DNA of 64,000 bases from Micromonospora saelicesensis (lineage in GTDB: Bacteria; Actinomycetota; Actinomycetes; Mycobacteriales; Micromonosporaceae). Both the position numbers and the translations under genes were made by a program. Positions 8,805 to 20,352 of this stretch are shown here, piece after piece. Location of the stretch: contig NZ_FMCR01000001.1 of the NCBI RefSeq assembly GCF_900091575.1, forward strand, positions 496,001-560,000, in the 5' to 3' direction. Under the pieces are notes generated by a model, which saw only the letters and a program-made list of their open reading frames with translations, ran no database searches and had not been told where the DNA came from. How positions within the stretch are numbered: the first letter of the stretch is position 1; each line of letters opens with the position of its first letter.

Positions 8805-9746
8805 TTACTGGAGGCTCCAGGCGATGCCGTCGAGGATGTCGTGCTCCGAGGCGACCACCGACGGCATCCCGGCCCGCTCCATGATCACGCGAAGCACCAG
8901 GGCGCCGGCGCCGATGACGTCGGCGCGGCCCGGGTGCATCACCGGGTTCGCCAACCGCTGTTCACGGGTCTGACCCAGCAGCTCCGCTGTCACCCGGGCG
9001 ACCTCCTCGTACGACACCCGGGCGTGGTGGATGCGCTCCGGGTCGTACTCCCGCAGGCCCTGCGCGAGCGCGACCACAGTGGTGACCGACCCGGCGAGGC
9101 CGACAAGGGTGGCCGCCTCGCGACCGGGCACCACGGCGAGCGCCCGGTCCACCACCGCAGCGATGTCGGCCTGCGCCGCCTCGACCTGCTCGGCCGTCGG
9201 CGGGTCACCGGGCAGGTGCCGCTCGGTCATCCGGACGCAGCCGATGTCCACCGAGATCGCCGACCGCACCCCGGCGGCCCGGTCACCGACCACGAACTCG
9301 GTGGAACCACCACCGATGTCGACGACCAGGAACGGCTCCTTCGCGTCGGCGGGCAGCCCGCGCACCGCGCCCGTGAACGACAGCCGGGCCTCCTCGTCGC
9401 CGCTGACCACCTCGGGCGCGACACCGAGGGTGGCCCGCACCATCTCGGTGAAGTCGGCGGCGTTGGCGGCATCGCGGGAGGCCGAGGTGGCACACATCCG
9501 CACCCGCTGCGCGCCCAGCTTCTCGATGTCGGCGGCGTACGACGCCAACGCCACCCGGGTCCGCTCGATCGCCTCCGGCGCCAGTCGGCCGGTGCGGTCC
9601 ACGCCCTGCCCCAGGCGGACGATCTCCATCCGCCGGGTCAGGTCGACCAGCGGCGCCTGCGGCCCGGCCGAGGCGTCGGGCAGGTCGGCGACCAGCAGTC
9701 GGATCGAGTTGGTCCCGCAGTCGATGGCCGCCACACGCGTCGTCAC
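8805..9746 (-). CDS. ppx: Ppx/GppA exopolyphosphatase family protein
   Basis: A 313-residue member of the actin-like ASKHA phosphatase family that removes terminal phosphate from polyphosphate or pppGpp. AIDCGTNSIRLL at residues 7-18 is the phosphate-1 motif, GDEEARLSF is the conserved middle motif, and VDIGGGSTEF the phosphate-2 motif. It corresponds to the short actinobacterial Ppx without the C-terminal HD domain. The GTG start lies 7 bases after a TAAGGT hexamer that overlaps the stop codon of the preceding gene, so it may have its own leaderless promoter. Confidence 0.93.
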   Translation of the reverse strand: MTTRVAAIDCGTNSIRLLVADLPDASAGPQAPLVDLTRRMEIVRLGQGVDRTGRLAPEAIERTRVALASYAADIEKLGAQRVRMCATSASRDAANAADFTEMVRATLGVAPEVVSGDEEARLSFTGAVRGLPADAKEPFLVVDIGGGSTEFVVGDRAAGVRSAISVDIGCVRMTERHLPGDPPTAEQVEAAQADIAAVVDRALAVVPGREAATLVGLAGSVTTVVALAQGLREYDPERIHHARVSYEEVARVTAELLGQTREQRLANPVMHPGRADVIGAGALVLRVIMERAGMPSVVASEHDILDGIAWSLQ

Positions 9747-9756
9747 GGCAGCAACC

Positions 9757-10797
9757 TTACGGCAGCACGGGCGGCCACCCGGCGGCTTGGTTGGGCGTGG
9801 GCCACGACTCGCCCAGGTCGCCCGACGGGCCCCGCAACAACCCCAACCCGAGCGCGGTCAGGTGATGCCGGACGGCCCCACCCTCCCGCTCGCTGGTCAC
9901 CAGACCGGCGGTCCGCAGTGCGCGGGCGTGCTCCGAGGCCGAGGAGAGACTGATCCCGACCGCCCGGGACAACACGGTGGTGGTCAACCCGCCGTCGGTC
10001 GCCAGTCGGCGCAGCACCAGCGCCCGGGTGACGCCGAGCAACCGACCGAGGGCATCGTCGTCGGCGGGAGCCCCGCCCGCGGGCATGACCACCGGGTAGA
10101 CGAGCAGGATCGGGTAACCCTGCTCGACGAGCACCCGGGGCCGCGGCCCGGCCAACGGGGAGGGCAGCAGGATGATCCCGTGGCCGGTGCCGGGGAGATC
10201 GCCGTCCCACCACGTCCGTATTTCCAGCACCGGATCCCGCCACCGGATCCCCGGGTGCAGCCCGGCGAAGAGACTGGCCAGGCCATGCTGCGCCAGCCGC
10301 TGGCTGGCAGACGCCACCTGCTGACGGTACGCGGACACCAGCTCGGCCCAGTGCGGTTCGAGCACCGCGTCGCACCAGGTCCGCACGGCCCCGCCGAACA
10401 GGTCCAGCACCTCCGGATCGGCCGCCGCGAACCGCCGCCGCAGCGGGCTGGCCGACGTGTCCGCGTACGCCAGGGTGACCTCGGCGCGGACCCGCCGCGT
10501 CGGGGTGGCCCGGATCGCCTCCAGGCCGGCCTCCACCGACTCCAGGCCGTCGAAGGGAGTGACGAAGTCCGGCAGACGTCCCCGGTCGGGCAGCAGATGC
10601 CGCAGGACCGCGGTGGCAGCCTGGGCGGCAGCCGTGCCCTCGGCCGCTGCCGCACGCTCGGCCAGGGTCGGCGCCATCGCCGCGACAGTGGGATCGCGCA
10701 GCCACTGACCAGCCAGCAACGCGATCCCGACCGGATGCAGCCGATCGGCGAACCGCACCCGGCACAGGTCGGCCGACCCGAGCTGGAGGCGAAGCAT
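9757..10797 (-). CDS. ArsR-type helix-turn-helix regulator with long N-terminal domain
   Basis: A 346-residue protein. The C-terminal quarter holds a winged-helix domain (LGVTRALVLRRLATDGGLTTTVLSRAVGISLSSASEHARALRTAGLVTSEREG spread over about residues 250-310). The N-terminal 240 residues resemble the DUF5937-type domain found in many actinobacterial ArsR-like proteins. Ligand and targets are unknown. It is divergent from a lipoprotein esterase gene with less than 100 bases between starts, so that gene is a plausible target. Confidence 0.82.
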   Translation of the reverse strand: MLRLQLGSADLCRVRFADRLHPVGIALLAGQWLRDPTVAAMAPTLAERAAAAEGTAAAQAATAVLRHLLPDRGRLPDFVTPFDGLESVEAGLEAIRATPTRRVRAEVTLAYADTSASPLRRRFAAADPEVLDLFGGAVRTWCDAVLEPHWAELVSAYRQQVASASQRLAQHGLASLFAGLHPGIRWRDPVLEIRTWWDGDLPGTGHGIILLPSPLAGPRPRVLVEQGYPILLVYPVVMPAGGAPADDDALGRLLGVTRALVLRRLATDGGLTTTVLSRAVGISLSSASEHARALRTAGLVTSEREGGAVRHHLTALGLGLLRGPSGDLGESWPTPNQAAGWPPVLP

Positions 10798-10894
10798 GGC
10801 AACAGCCTGCCTGCCTTCGCCCAGGACCGAAAGGGTTGATCCGTGGCCGAACGCTCTCCAGTGTGGACCGCGGGGTCGACGGGGGGTGGCCGGC

Positions 10895-11785
10895 GTGCGG
10901 CGAACAGTGGCGGTGTTGACGGGGCTCTGCCTCATGGTCGTTGCCGCAGCTTGTGGTGAGCGGGGGCAACCCTCGTCGGCCCCGCCAGCCGCACCGTCCG
11001 CGTCGAGCGAACGACCGGCGGCCGGTGACCACCATCTCACCCTGCACCACAACGGACTCGACCGCACCTACCTGCTGCACGCGCCCCCGGGGTACGACCC
11101 GGGCAGGCCCTCCGCGCTGGTCATCGCGCTGCACTTCTATCCCGGCCTCGGATCCTCGATGCGGGAGTTGGCGGGCCTGGACGTCAAAGCCGACAAGGAC
11201 AACGTGCTGGTCGCCTACCCCGACGGGCAGGGCGGTGGCTTCAACGCGCTGGTCTGCTGCGGCGGCGCGGACGACGTGGGCTTCCTCAACGCCCTCACCG
11301 ACCATCTGGTGCAGACCTGGCACGCGGACCCGAACCGGGTGTTCCTCACCGGCATCTCGAACGGCGGCGACATGAGCTTCCGGGCGGCTGTGGAGAGCAC
11401 GGGCAGGTTCGCCGCGATCGGGGTGGTCAGCGGTGGTTACAGCGGAAATCTGACCACCGCCGACAGCTACGTGCCGAAGAGCCCGGTCTCCGTGATCACC
11501 TTCATCGGCGGCCAGGACCGCTACGCCTCCATCTTCCAGACCGGCATGCGGACCTGGCAGCAGCGGCTCGGCTGCCGGCCGAGCCCGAAGGCGTCCGGGG
11601 TGCCGGGTGTGACGCACACGGTGGCGGGCTGCGCGGACGGCAGCGACGTCAACGTCTACACGATCGCCGACATGGGCCACAGTTGGCCGGGAGCGACAAC
11701 GGGCCAACTCGCCGCATCCTCCGCGGGGCTGTCCGCCACCGACCTGATGTGGGAGTTCTTCGCCGCCCACCCCCGCAAGGCCTGA
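10895..11785 (+). CDS. Secreted lipoprotein esterase, LpqC / PHB-depolymerase-like
   Basis: About 296 residues. A signal peptide ends in the lipobox VAAAC, so the mature protein is lipid-anchored at C20. The alpha/beta hydrolase triad is visible: serine in GISNGG, aspartate in IGGQD, histidine in MGHSWPG. Characterised relatives are poly(3-hydroxybutyrate) depolymerases and feruloyl esterases; the mycobacterial homologue is LpqC. The frame is open upstream to 10796, but the GTG at 10895 gives a normal signal peptide; GTG at 10886 is an alternative. Confidence 0.85.
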   Translation: MRRTVAVLTGLCLMVVAAACGERGQPSSAPPAAPSASSERPAAGDHHLTLHHNGLDRTYLLHAPPGYDPGRPSALVIALHFYPGLGSSMRELAGLDVKADKDNVLVAYPDGQGGGFNALVCCGGADDVGFLNALTDHLVQTWHADPNRVFLTGISNGGDMSFRAAVESTGRFAAIGVVSGGYSGNLTTADSYVPKSPVSVITFIGGQDRYASIFQTGMRTWQQRLGCRPSPKASGVPGVTHTVAGCADGSDVNVYTIADMGHSWPGATTGQLAASSAGLSATDLMWEFFAAHPRKA

Positions 11786-11786
11786 C

Positions 11787-12323
11787 CTACAGGCGCAGCA
11801 GCATCCGGCTGTTGCCCAGCGTGTTCGGCTTGACCCGCTCCAGGTCCAGGAACTCCGCGACACCCTCGTCGTACGAGCGCAGCAGTTGCTCGTAGACCGG
11901 CTGCGGCACCGGAGCGCCGTCGATCTCCTGAAAACCGAACGCGCCGAAGAACTGCGTCTCGAAGGTGAGCACGAAGATCCGTGCCACCCCCAACTCCCGG
12001 GCCGCGTCGATCAGCTCGCCGACCAGCCGGTGCCCGATCCGCCGGCCTCGACAGACCGGGTCCACCGCGACCGTACGGATCTCGGCCAGGTCCTCCCACA
12101 TGACGTGCAGCGCACCGCAACCCACCACCAGGCCGTCGGTGGGGCGGACCGCCACCCGGAACTCCTGCACCTGCTCGTAGAGGGTGACTGTCGCCTTGCT
12201 CAGCAGCCGCCGGTCGTTGGTGTAGGTGTCGACGAGCCGTCGGATGCCCCGCACGTCCCCGGTGCGGGCCCGCCGTACGAGAATCTGACTCTCGGGTGCC
12301 TCGGACCCGGCCTGCGTGCTCAT
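11787..12323 (-). CDS. argA: Amino-acid N-acetyltransferase (short ArgA type, GNAT)
   Basis: A 178-residue GNAT enzyme. The acetyl-CoA loop is VDPVCRGRRIGHRLV (the R/Q-x-x-G-x-G/A motif), followed by ARIFVLTFETQFFGAFGF, the signature of short N-acetylglutamate synthases such as Mycobacterium Rv2747. It would make N-acetylglutamate for arginine synthesis. The ATG overlaps the DUF501 stop by four bases. No other arg gene is in the window, so the assignment relies on family resemblance. Confidence 0.82.
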   Translation of the reverse strand: MSTQAGSEAPESQILVRRARTGDVRGIRRLVDTYTNDRRLLSKATVTLYEQVQEFRVAVRPTDGLVVGCGALHVMWEDLAEIRTVAVDPVCRGRRIGHRLVGELIDAARELGVARIFVLTFETQFFGAFGFQEIDGAPVPQPVYEQLLRSYDEGVAEFLDLERVKPNTLGNSRMLLRL

Positions 12324-12886
12324 TCGGCCGCCGGCACGTCCACGCACGGCCCCGCCGACCACCAGGGCTCGACCAGGCCCAACGTCTCGTCGCCGAACGG
12401 GTTCACCCCGGGGCCGGCGCCCAGCGCGTGGCCAAGGTGCACGTGCAGGCACTTCACCCGGCCCGGCATCCCGCCCGCCGAGATGCCGGCGATCTCCGGC
12501 ACCTCGCCGATCGCCTCCCGGCGGGTGAGGTAGTCCTCGTGCGCGGCACGGTAGTGGGCGGCCAACTCCGGGTCCGTCGTCAGCCGGTCCGCCATTTCCT
12601 TCATCAGCCCCGCCGACTCCAGTCGGCTGCACGCAGCGGTGGCCCGGGGGCAGGTCAGGTAGTAGAGCGTCGGGAACGGGGTGCCGTCGGCGAGGCGGGG
12701 GGTCGTCTCCACCACGTCCGGAAGGCCACACGGGCACCGGTGGGCCACCGCCCGGGTGCCCCGGGGCGTCCGGCCGAGCTGCGCGGCCACCGCGGCCAGG
12801 TCCGCCTCGGTGGCCGGCTCGCGCTGCGGCAGGGGAACGGAATCCGCCGCCGGCTCCGACGGTGGTACGACAGTCACGGTGCCCAT
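12320..12886 (-). CDS. DUF501 family protein
   Basis: A 188-residue DUF501 protein. Conserved landmarks are AHRCPCGLPDVVETTPRL, TLYYLTCPRATAACSRLES and the C-terminal GISAGGMPGRVKCLHVHLGH with PCGLP and cysteine/histidine residues that could bind metal. Function is unknown, but in actinobacteria this gene sits almost invariably between the FtsB-like divisome gene and ppx, as it nearly does here: argA, the esterase and the ArsR gene are inserted before ppx. Confidence 0.9.
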   Translation of the reverse strand: MGTVTVVPPSEPAADSVPLPQREPATEADLAAVAAQLGRTPRGTRAVAHRCPCGLPDVVETTPRLADGTPFPTLYYLTCPRATAACSRLESAGLMKEMADRLTTDPELAAHYRAAHEDYLTRREAIGEVPEIAGISAGGMPGRVKCLHVHLGHALGAGPGVNPFGDETLGLVEPWWSAGPCVDVPAAE

Positions 12887-12911
12887 CTCTCCTGGTGTGC
12901 TGGTCGGTGGA

Positions 12912-13550
12912 TCACTGGCCCGGCTGCTGGCTGTCCGCCGCCCGCACGCTCGACCAGAGCGTGTCGTACCAGGTCTCCGGCCCGGCCGGCGCGGCCGAAC
13001 CGGCCGACTTTCCGGCGTCCCGGGCGGCGCCCTCCGGGTCGTGCAGCACCACCATCATCTTCTCGCCGGGCCGGCCCATGAAGAACCGCTCCCGAGCCTG
13101 CGTCTTGATGTACTCGGGGTCTTTCCAGTTGGCGGCCTCGGCGGCGAGCTTCGCGATCTCCCGCTCCTGCACCGCCTGGGCCGCCTCCATCCGCTCGATG
13201 TCGGCCTGCTGGTCCAGGTAGACCCGGACCGGATAGGTGTAGGCCAGAGCGAGCGCGATCAGGACCGCGAACAGCACTGTGGCCCGGCCGGTGAAGCGAC
13301 GGGGGTGGGGTGCGGCGAGCCGCTTCACGGAACCAGCGGCAGCGGTACGCCGAGCGGCGGCGGGACGATTCGCGGAGCGCACGCCTTCGGCGCCGCGGGC
13401 AGCACCCGGCGCGCGACCGGCTGCGCGCGGCTCGGCGCGTACACCGGCCTCCCGGACCGATCCCCGCGTGGCGCGCCCGCCGCCCGGCCGACCGGACTGA
13501 CCCGGTCGGCGGGCGGGACGCTGACCACCCGGTGTGCGGCGCTGCTGCAT
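12912..13550 (-). CDS. ftsB: FtsB/DivIC-like septum formation initiator
   Basis: A 212-residue single-pass protein. The first 90 or so residues are an Arg/Ala/Pro-rich cytoplasmic tail, then a membrane helix (VLFAVLIALALAYTY), a short coiled coil (YLDQQADIERMEAAQAVQEREIAKL region) and the DivIC motif NWKDPEYIKTQARERFFMGRPGEKMMVV. FtsB/DivIC acts with FtsL and FtsQ in the divisome. The gene starts 32 bases after eno and is probably in one transcript with it. The long basic tail is typical of actinobacterial members. Confidence 0.88.
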   Translation of the reverse strand: MQQRRTPGGQRPARRPGQSGRPGGGRATRGSVREAGVRAEPRAAGRAPGAARGAEGVRSANRPAAARRTAAAGSVKRLAAPHPRRFTGRATVLFAVLIALALAYTYPVRVYLDQQADIERMEAAQAVQEREIAKLAAEAANWKDPEYIKTQARERFFMGRPGEKMMVVLHDPEGAARDAGKSAGSAAPAGPETWYDTLWSSVRAADSQQPGQ

Positions 13551-13582
13551 CGTCACACCCCTCCCCCGAGGCTTCGTGCGTC

Positions 13583-16670
<3,088 letters not shown>

Positions 16671-16686
<16 letters not shown>

Positions 16687-16704
16687 AACCCGCGCGGCCC
16701 GGCG
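16671..16704. terminator. Bidirectional terminator between nudC and the DUF885 gene
   Basis: Arms of 8 plus 4 bp separated by a symmetric G-G mismatch, 8-base loop, followed on the plus strand by TTTCTC. The left arm overlaps the last codons of nudC. It lies between convergent genes. Confidence 0.6.
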
Positions 16705-16711
16705 TTTCTCC

Positions 16712-18331
16712 TCAGAGACCGAGCAGGGTGCGCAGGTGGCGCGGGGGCGGGCAGTCGTGGGCGAGCATCGCGTCGTGCCAGTCGCGGACCGACACCCCAT
16801 CGGGGCGGGCGGCGGCGATCTCGGCCACCTCGCTGTACCCGACGAAGTAGGTGGAGAGCTGGGTGGAGGTGAGTTGGGCGCGCCGCCACTTGCCGGCCGC
16901 CTCGCCCTCCTCCTGGAAGCCGCGCCCGGTCATCAACGCCATCGCCTCGGCCTCGGGCAGGTCCTCGGCGTGCACCAACTGGTCGAGGAGCGCGTTGATG
17001 GTCATCCGCAGTTGCATCTTGAGCTGCTGCAACCGCACCGGCAGACCACCGAAGCCGAGCCCCGTCATCACCTCCTCCGCGTAGACCGCCCAGCCCTCGA
17101 TGAACGGGCCGGACTCGGCCAGCGCGCGGACCCGCGTCCCACCGACGTAGCGTCGGGCGTGGGCGAGCTGGAGGAAGTGCCCCGGCATCGCCTCGTGCAC
17201 CGTGAGGTTGCGGATCATGTGGTCGTTGTATTCGCGGTAGAACGACTCGACCCGCTGTGCCGGCCACTCCGACGGGGTGGGAGCGATGCAGTAGAAGGTC
17301 GGCACGACGGCGGTCTCCAGCGGGCCGGGCGCGTCGCAGTACGCCACCGCGACCCCCCTGGCGAACTCCGGCATCTCCTGGATCACGCACCGGTCGTCGA
17401 CCAGTGTGACCAGGTCGTGTGCGCGGACGAAGTCGGTCGCCTCGTCCAGGGTCACCCCGGCCAGCTCGACGATCGTCGCGTCGTTCGGGTGCTCGCCGGC
17501 GAGCAGGTCCAACGCCCGCCGTACGGTCGCGTCGTCGGCTGGACCACCGACCAGCTCGACGGCCGCCTCGCGGATCTCCGCGGTGACCCGGTCCAGGTTG
17601 GCCCAGGCTCGACGCTGGATCTCGGCGGCGCCCAACTCGGTGTCGAGGGTGTGCCAGAGCCGGGCCTCCCAGCGGCGCCGGCCCAGTCGCGGGTCACGGC
17701 CGGGGCCGGCATCGGCGGCCAGGCCGGTGCGCAGCCAGGCGACGAACTCCTCCAGCGCGGCGATCGCGGCGGTGGCCGCCGGCTCGACCCGGTCCAGGTG
17801 GCCCGGCGCCTGGGCGAGCAACGGCGGCAGCTCGTCGCGGATCAGCGCGGCCGTGCCGGTGAACTGCCCGACCGCCGTCTCCGCGTGGATGCGCGGCATG
17901 TCCCGCAGCGTCGCGCGGGCGGTGGCGAGGGCGTCCGGTACGGCGGCGAGCCGGCCGGCCAGTTGGGTCAGCCGCACGTCCGCGGGGGCGTACGGTCGGG
18001 CCAGCAGCGGGTGCAGCAGCGGGCCGGGGTTGTGCCGCAGCGGATCCCACTCGTGCGAGCGGATCTCGGTCAGCTCGAACAGCTCCCGGTCCACGAATGA
18101 GGTGAGCAGCGCGTGGTCGACCTGCTCGTCGACGTCGAGCGAGTCCGGGTCCAGTTCGGACAGTGCGTTGGCCGCGTCGGAGAGCATCGACCGATCGGCG
18201 GTCAGCCCGTCGGCGGACAGGTCCGGCAGTCGGTCGTCGAACCGGTGGTCCCCGGCGGCGGTGGCAACCCCCGGCCGCGACTCCAGTAAAGCCTCGACAA
18301 CCCGCTCAGCCAGCACCCCAAACGCTTCCAC
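16712..18331 (-). CDS. DUF885 family zinc-peptidase-like protein
   Basis: A 539-residue protein of the DUF885 family, related to M3/M32-type gluzincin peptidases. The metal motif appears as TVHEAMPGHFLQLAHARR, followed by ESGPFIEGWAVYAEEVM, which supplies a third ligand-like glutamate. Function in cells is not established. The GTG start has no ribosome site but lies 6 bases after TAGGGT (18338-18343), which suggests a leaderless transcript. Confidence 0.88.
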   Translation of the reverse strand: MEAFGVLAERVVEALLESRPGVATAAGDHRFDDRLPDLSADGLTADRSMLSDAANALSELDPDSLDVDEQVDHALLTSFVDRELFELTEIRSHEWDPLRHNPGPLLHPLLARPYAPADVRLTQLAGRLAAVPDALATARATLRDMPRIHAETAVGQFTGTAALIRDELPPLLAQAPGHLDRVEPAATAAIAALEEFVAWLRTGLAADAGPGRDPRLGRRRWEARLWHTLDTELGAAEIQRRAWANLDRVTAEIREAAVELVGGPADDATVRRALDLLAGEHPNDATIVELAGVTLDEATDFVRAHDLVTLVDDRCVIQEMPEFARGVAVAYCDAPGPLETAVVPTFYCIAPTPSEWPAQRVESFYREYNDHMIRNLTVHEAMPGHFLQLAHARRYVGGTRVRALAESGPFIEGWAVYAEEVMTGLGFGGLPVRLQQLKMQLRMTINALLDQLVHAEDLPEAEAMALMTGRGFQEEGEAAGKWRRAQLTSTQLSTYFVGYSEVAEIAAARPDGVSVRDWHDAMLAHDCPPPRHLRTLLGL

Positions 18332-18385
18332 CGCCCCACCCTACCGACCGCCCCACCTCCCGCCGCCGGTTTCACCCACCCCGTC

Positions 18386-18440
18386 GATCATGAAGTTATT
18401 GCCATCCACCTCGGCGTGTCGGAGCAATAACTTCATGATC
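18386..18440. repeat. GATC-ended intergenic hairpin, element 1
   Basis: A perfect 17-bp inverted repeat (18386-18402 with 18424-18440) beginning GATCATGAAG and ending in a 21-base loop. The stem is much more AT-rich than its surroundings. The right arm runs into the stop codon of mazG. Two similar GATC-ended hairpins occur at 24210 and 36549. Confidence 0.85.
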
Positions 18441-19431
18441 AACGCGAGCTGGCGGGTGGGGGTGGGGGTTCGGCTTGGCGGATGGCTTCGGCGTAGGCGA
18501 GGGTGGCGCGGCGGAGAGCTGCCTCGGGGTCGATGCCTGCCTCGCGGGCCGCGGCGACCGTTGCCAGCAGGCTGGCACCCAGTCGCGCTTCGGCGTCCAC
18601 CTGGGTGTCCGCCAACGGGGGCGGAACCTCGATGCCCCTGCGGGCGGCGCGGCCGAGGATCTGCGTTGCCAGGGCCAGCGCGGGCTGACTCAGGGCCACG
18701 CCGTCCAACACCGAGTGCCGTGCCTTCTCCGCACGCTTGATCCGCTCCCAGTTCTCGGTGATCTCCTCCAGGGTGCCCGCCTCGGCACCGGCGAAGACGT
18801 GCGGATTACGCCGGATCATCTTGTCGACCAGCCCACCGGCCACGTCGTCGATGGTCCACCGCTCGTCCTCGGGCAGCTCCTCGGCAAGCCGCGCGTGCAG
18901 CACCACCTGCAACAACACGTCGCCCAACTCCTCGCGCAGCGCGTCGGTGTCGTCGGCGCTGATGGCGTCGTACGCCTCGTAGCTCTCCTCCAGCAGGTAA
19001 CCGGCGAGGCTGCGGTGCGTCTGCGCCCGCTTCCACGGGTCGCCACCCGGAGAGGCCAGTCGATCCAGCACGGCCACCGCGTCGAGCAGCCGGGCACCCG
19101 GCGGATCCCACGAGCCGTACATCAACTCCATCTCGGCCAACCCGGGCTGCCGGGCCAGCCGCAGACCCAACTCCCGGGCCAGCGCCTCGTCACCGGCCGG
19201 ACCGGCCAGCCACACCACAGTGCCGTGCGTCGCCACCGCGTCCAGCAACGGCTGCGTCGCCGGACCGTCCACCACTGTGACCTCGGCGCCCGCCTGGCGC
19301 ACCGCCGTGGTCAACTCGCTGTCCGCGCCGGTCAACACCGGGTGCTGGCGTACGACGTCCCAGGCCGCAGCCGTCAGCAGGCCGGCGGGCAACCGGGGTG
19401 AGGTGACCAGGAGAACGATCCGTGCGGTCAT
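18439..19431 (-). CDS. mazG: Nucleoside triphosphate pyrophosphohydrolase MazG
   Basis: A 330-residue MazG that hydrolyses non-canonical and damaged NTPs to monophosphates. The N-terminal 115 residues are a Rossmann-like extension seen in actinobacterial MazG. The MazG core follows: WKRAQTHRSLAGYLLEESYEAYDAI, with the metal-binding EExxE, then REELGDVLLQVVLHARLAEE. The ATG starts two bases after the stop of the preceding SurA-like lipoprotein gene, so the two form an operon. Confidence 0.93.
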   Translation of the reverse strand: MTARIVLLVTSPRLPAGLLTAAAWDVVRQHPVLTGADSELTTAVRQAGAEVTVVDGPATQPLLDAVATHGTVVWLAGPAGDEALARELGLRLARQPGLAEMELMYGSWDPPGARLLDAVAVLDRLASPGGDPWKRAQTHRSLAGYLLEESYEAYDAISADDTDALREELGDVLLQVVLHARLAEELPEDERWTIDDVAGGLVDKMIRRNPHVFAGAEAGTLEEITENWERIKRAEKARHSVLDGVALSQPALALATQILGRAARRGIEVPPPLADTQVDAEARLGASLLATVAAAREAGIDPEAALRRATLAYAEAIRQAEPPPPPASSR

Positions 19432-19433
19432 GC

Positions 19434-20186
19434 TCAGCTGGCCGTGCCCTCGGCCTCCGGCGTCCCGGTCGGCCCCTCCGGGGTGGAAATGTCAGTGACC
19501 GCGTCGGAGGCCGGCTCACCCAACGGCACACTCACCGCGGGTGCGTCACCGGCGAAGCTGAGCAGCGGGAACTCAAGCGGACGGTACCGAGGGCTGACGG
19601 TGACGTCGTAACGACCGACCGCCTCGGCCAGGATCCGCTTGGTCGCCAGCGCGCCGCGTAGCTGCTCGCCGTCGAGCTGCTGGGCGGCGTCCGCATCGGT
19701 CACCTCAGCCGGGATCTTGCCGGCCGCACGCCCGGCGGCGATCACGTCCGCGATCTCCTCCTTGGTCGGCTCGACCGGCTCGGCCGGCAACCCGGACAGG
19801 CAGGTGAAGAGCTTCGCCACCTCCCGCACGTGCCCGGTCTCCGGGTCGAGACCGAGCTGCTGGGCGGCCTGGTCGGCCGCCACCTGGCCGCGCGGCTGGT
19901 AGTTCTTCTCGGCGGAGAGCTTCTCGCACACCTTGGTCAGCACCATGGTCCGAACCACGTCGGCCACCTTGGGCAGGGCCGGTTGCGGCGCCTCGGGCTG
20001 CCCACTGGCGGATGACTCCGGCGCCGGGTTCTTCGTCCGCAGGTCCTTCATCGCGGTGGTGACCTGAACGTCGGTGATGCGCTGGTCACCGATGTAAGCG
20101 GCGATACCAGGCTCAGCACGACAACCGGAGAGGGCGACGAGGCCGAGCGCCACAGTGGCGACGGCGGCAAGACGGCGAGCACGCAT
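19434..20186 (-). CDS. SurA N-terminal-like lipoprotein
   Basis: About 250 residues with a signal peptide ending in the lipobox ALSGC. The mature region begins AYIGDQRITDVQV, the start of a SurA/PrsA-type N-terminal chaperone domain, and has a hydrophobic segment VVRTMVLTKVCEKL. No PPIase domain follows; the C-terminus is Pro/Thr/Glu-rich. It may help fold exported proteins. The same gene precedes mazG in many actinobacteria. I chose the ATG at 20186; a GTG nine bases upstream is possible. Confidence 0.8.
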   Translation of the reverse strand: MRARRLAAVATVALGLVALSGCRAEPGIAAYIGDQRITDVQVTTAMKDLRTKNPAPESSASGQPEAPQPALPKVADVVRTMVLTKVCEKLSAEKNYQPRGQVAADQAAQQLGLDPETGHVREVAKLFTCLSGLPAEPVEPTKEEIADVIAAGRAAGKIPAEVTDADAAQQLDGEQLRGALATKRILAEAVGRYDVTVSPRYRPLEFPLLSFAGDAPAVSVPLGEPASDAVTDISTPEGPTGTPEAEGTAS

Positions 20187-20247
20187 AGCCGTCACTCTCT
20201 CACGCCGTCACCCGGGGTTGTGACACCCCCCACCGTCGCTCATCGCA

Positions 20248-20286
20248 CGACCAGGGACGGCGCCGACGCGCGACCGTCCCTGGTCG
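20248..20286 (-). terminator. mfd terminator hairpin
   Basis: A perfect 13-bp stem (20248-20260 with 20274-20286) and 13-base loop, 44 bases past the mfd stop and before the SurA-like gene. Confidence 0.6.
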
Positions 20287-20300
20287 AGAGCACACCGTCA

Positions 20301-20352
20301 GCTCAGGCGCCCGCGGCCACGGTGACGGCTCAGGCGCTCGCGGCCACGGCGA
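20301..20352. repeat. 27-bp-period duplication of the mfd 3' end
   Basis: Two 25-base copies (20301-20325 and 20328-20352) differing at two positions. The copy inside mfd carries its last codons and the TGA; the second copy repeats them in the same frame, again ending in TGA. Confidence 0.85.

Noticed and set aside
18331..18440. The hairpin at 18386 as a mazG terminator
   Set aside because: Its position would fit, but similar hairpins elsewhere lie between divergent genes, so I treat it as a repeat element instead.
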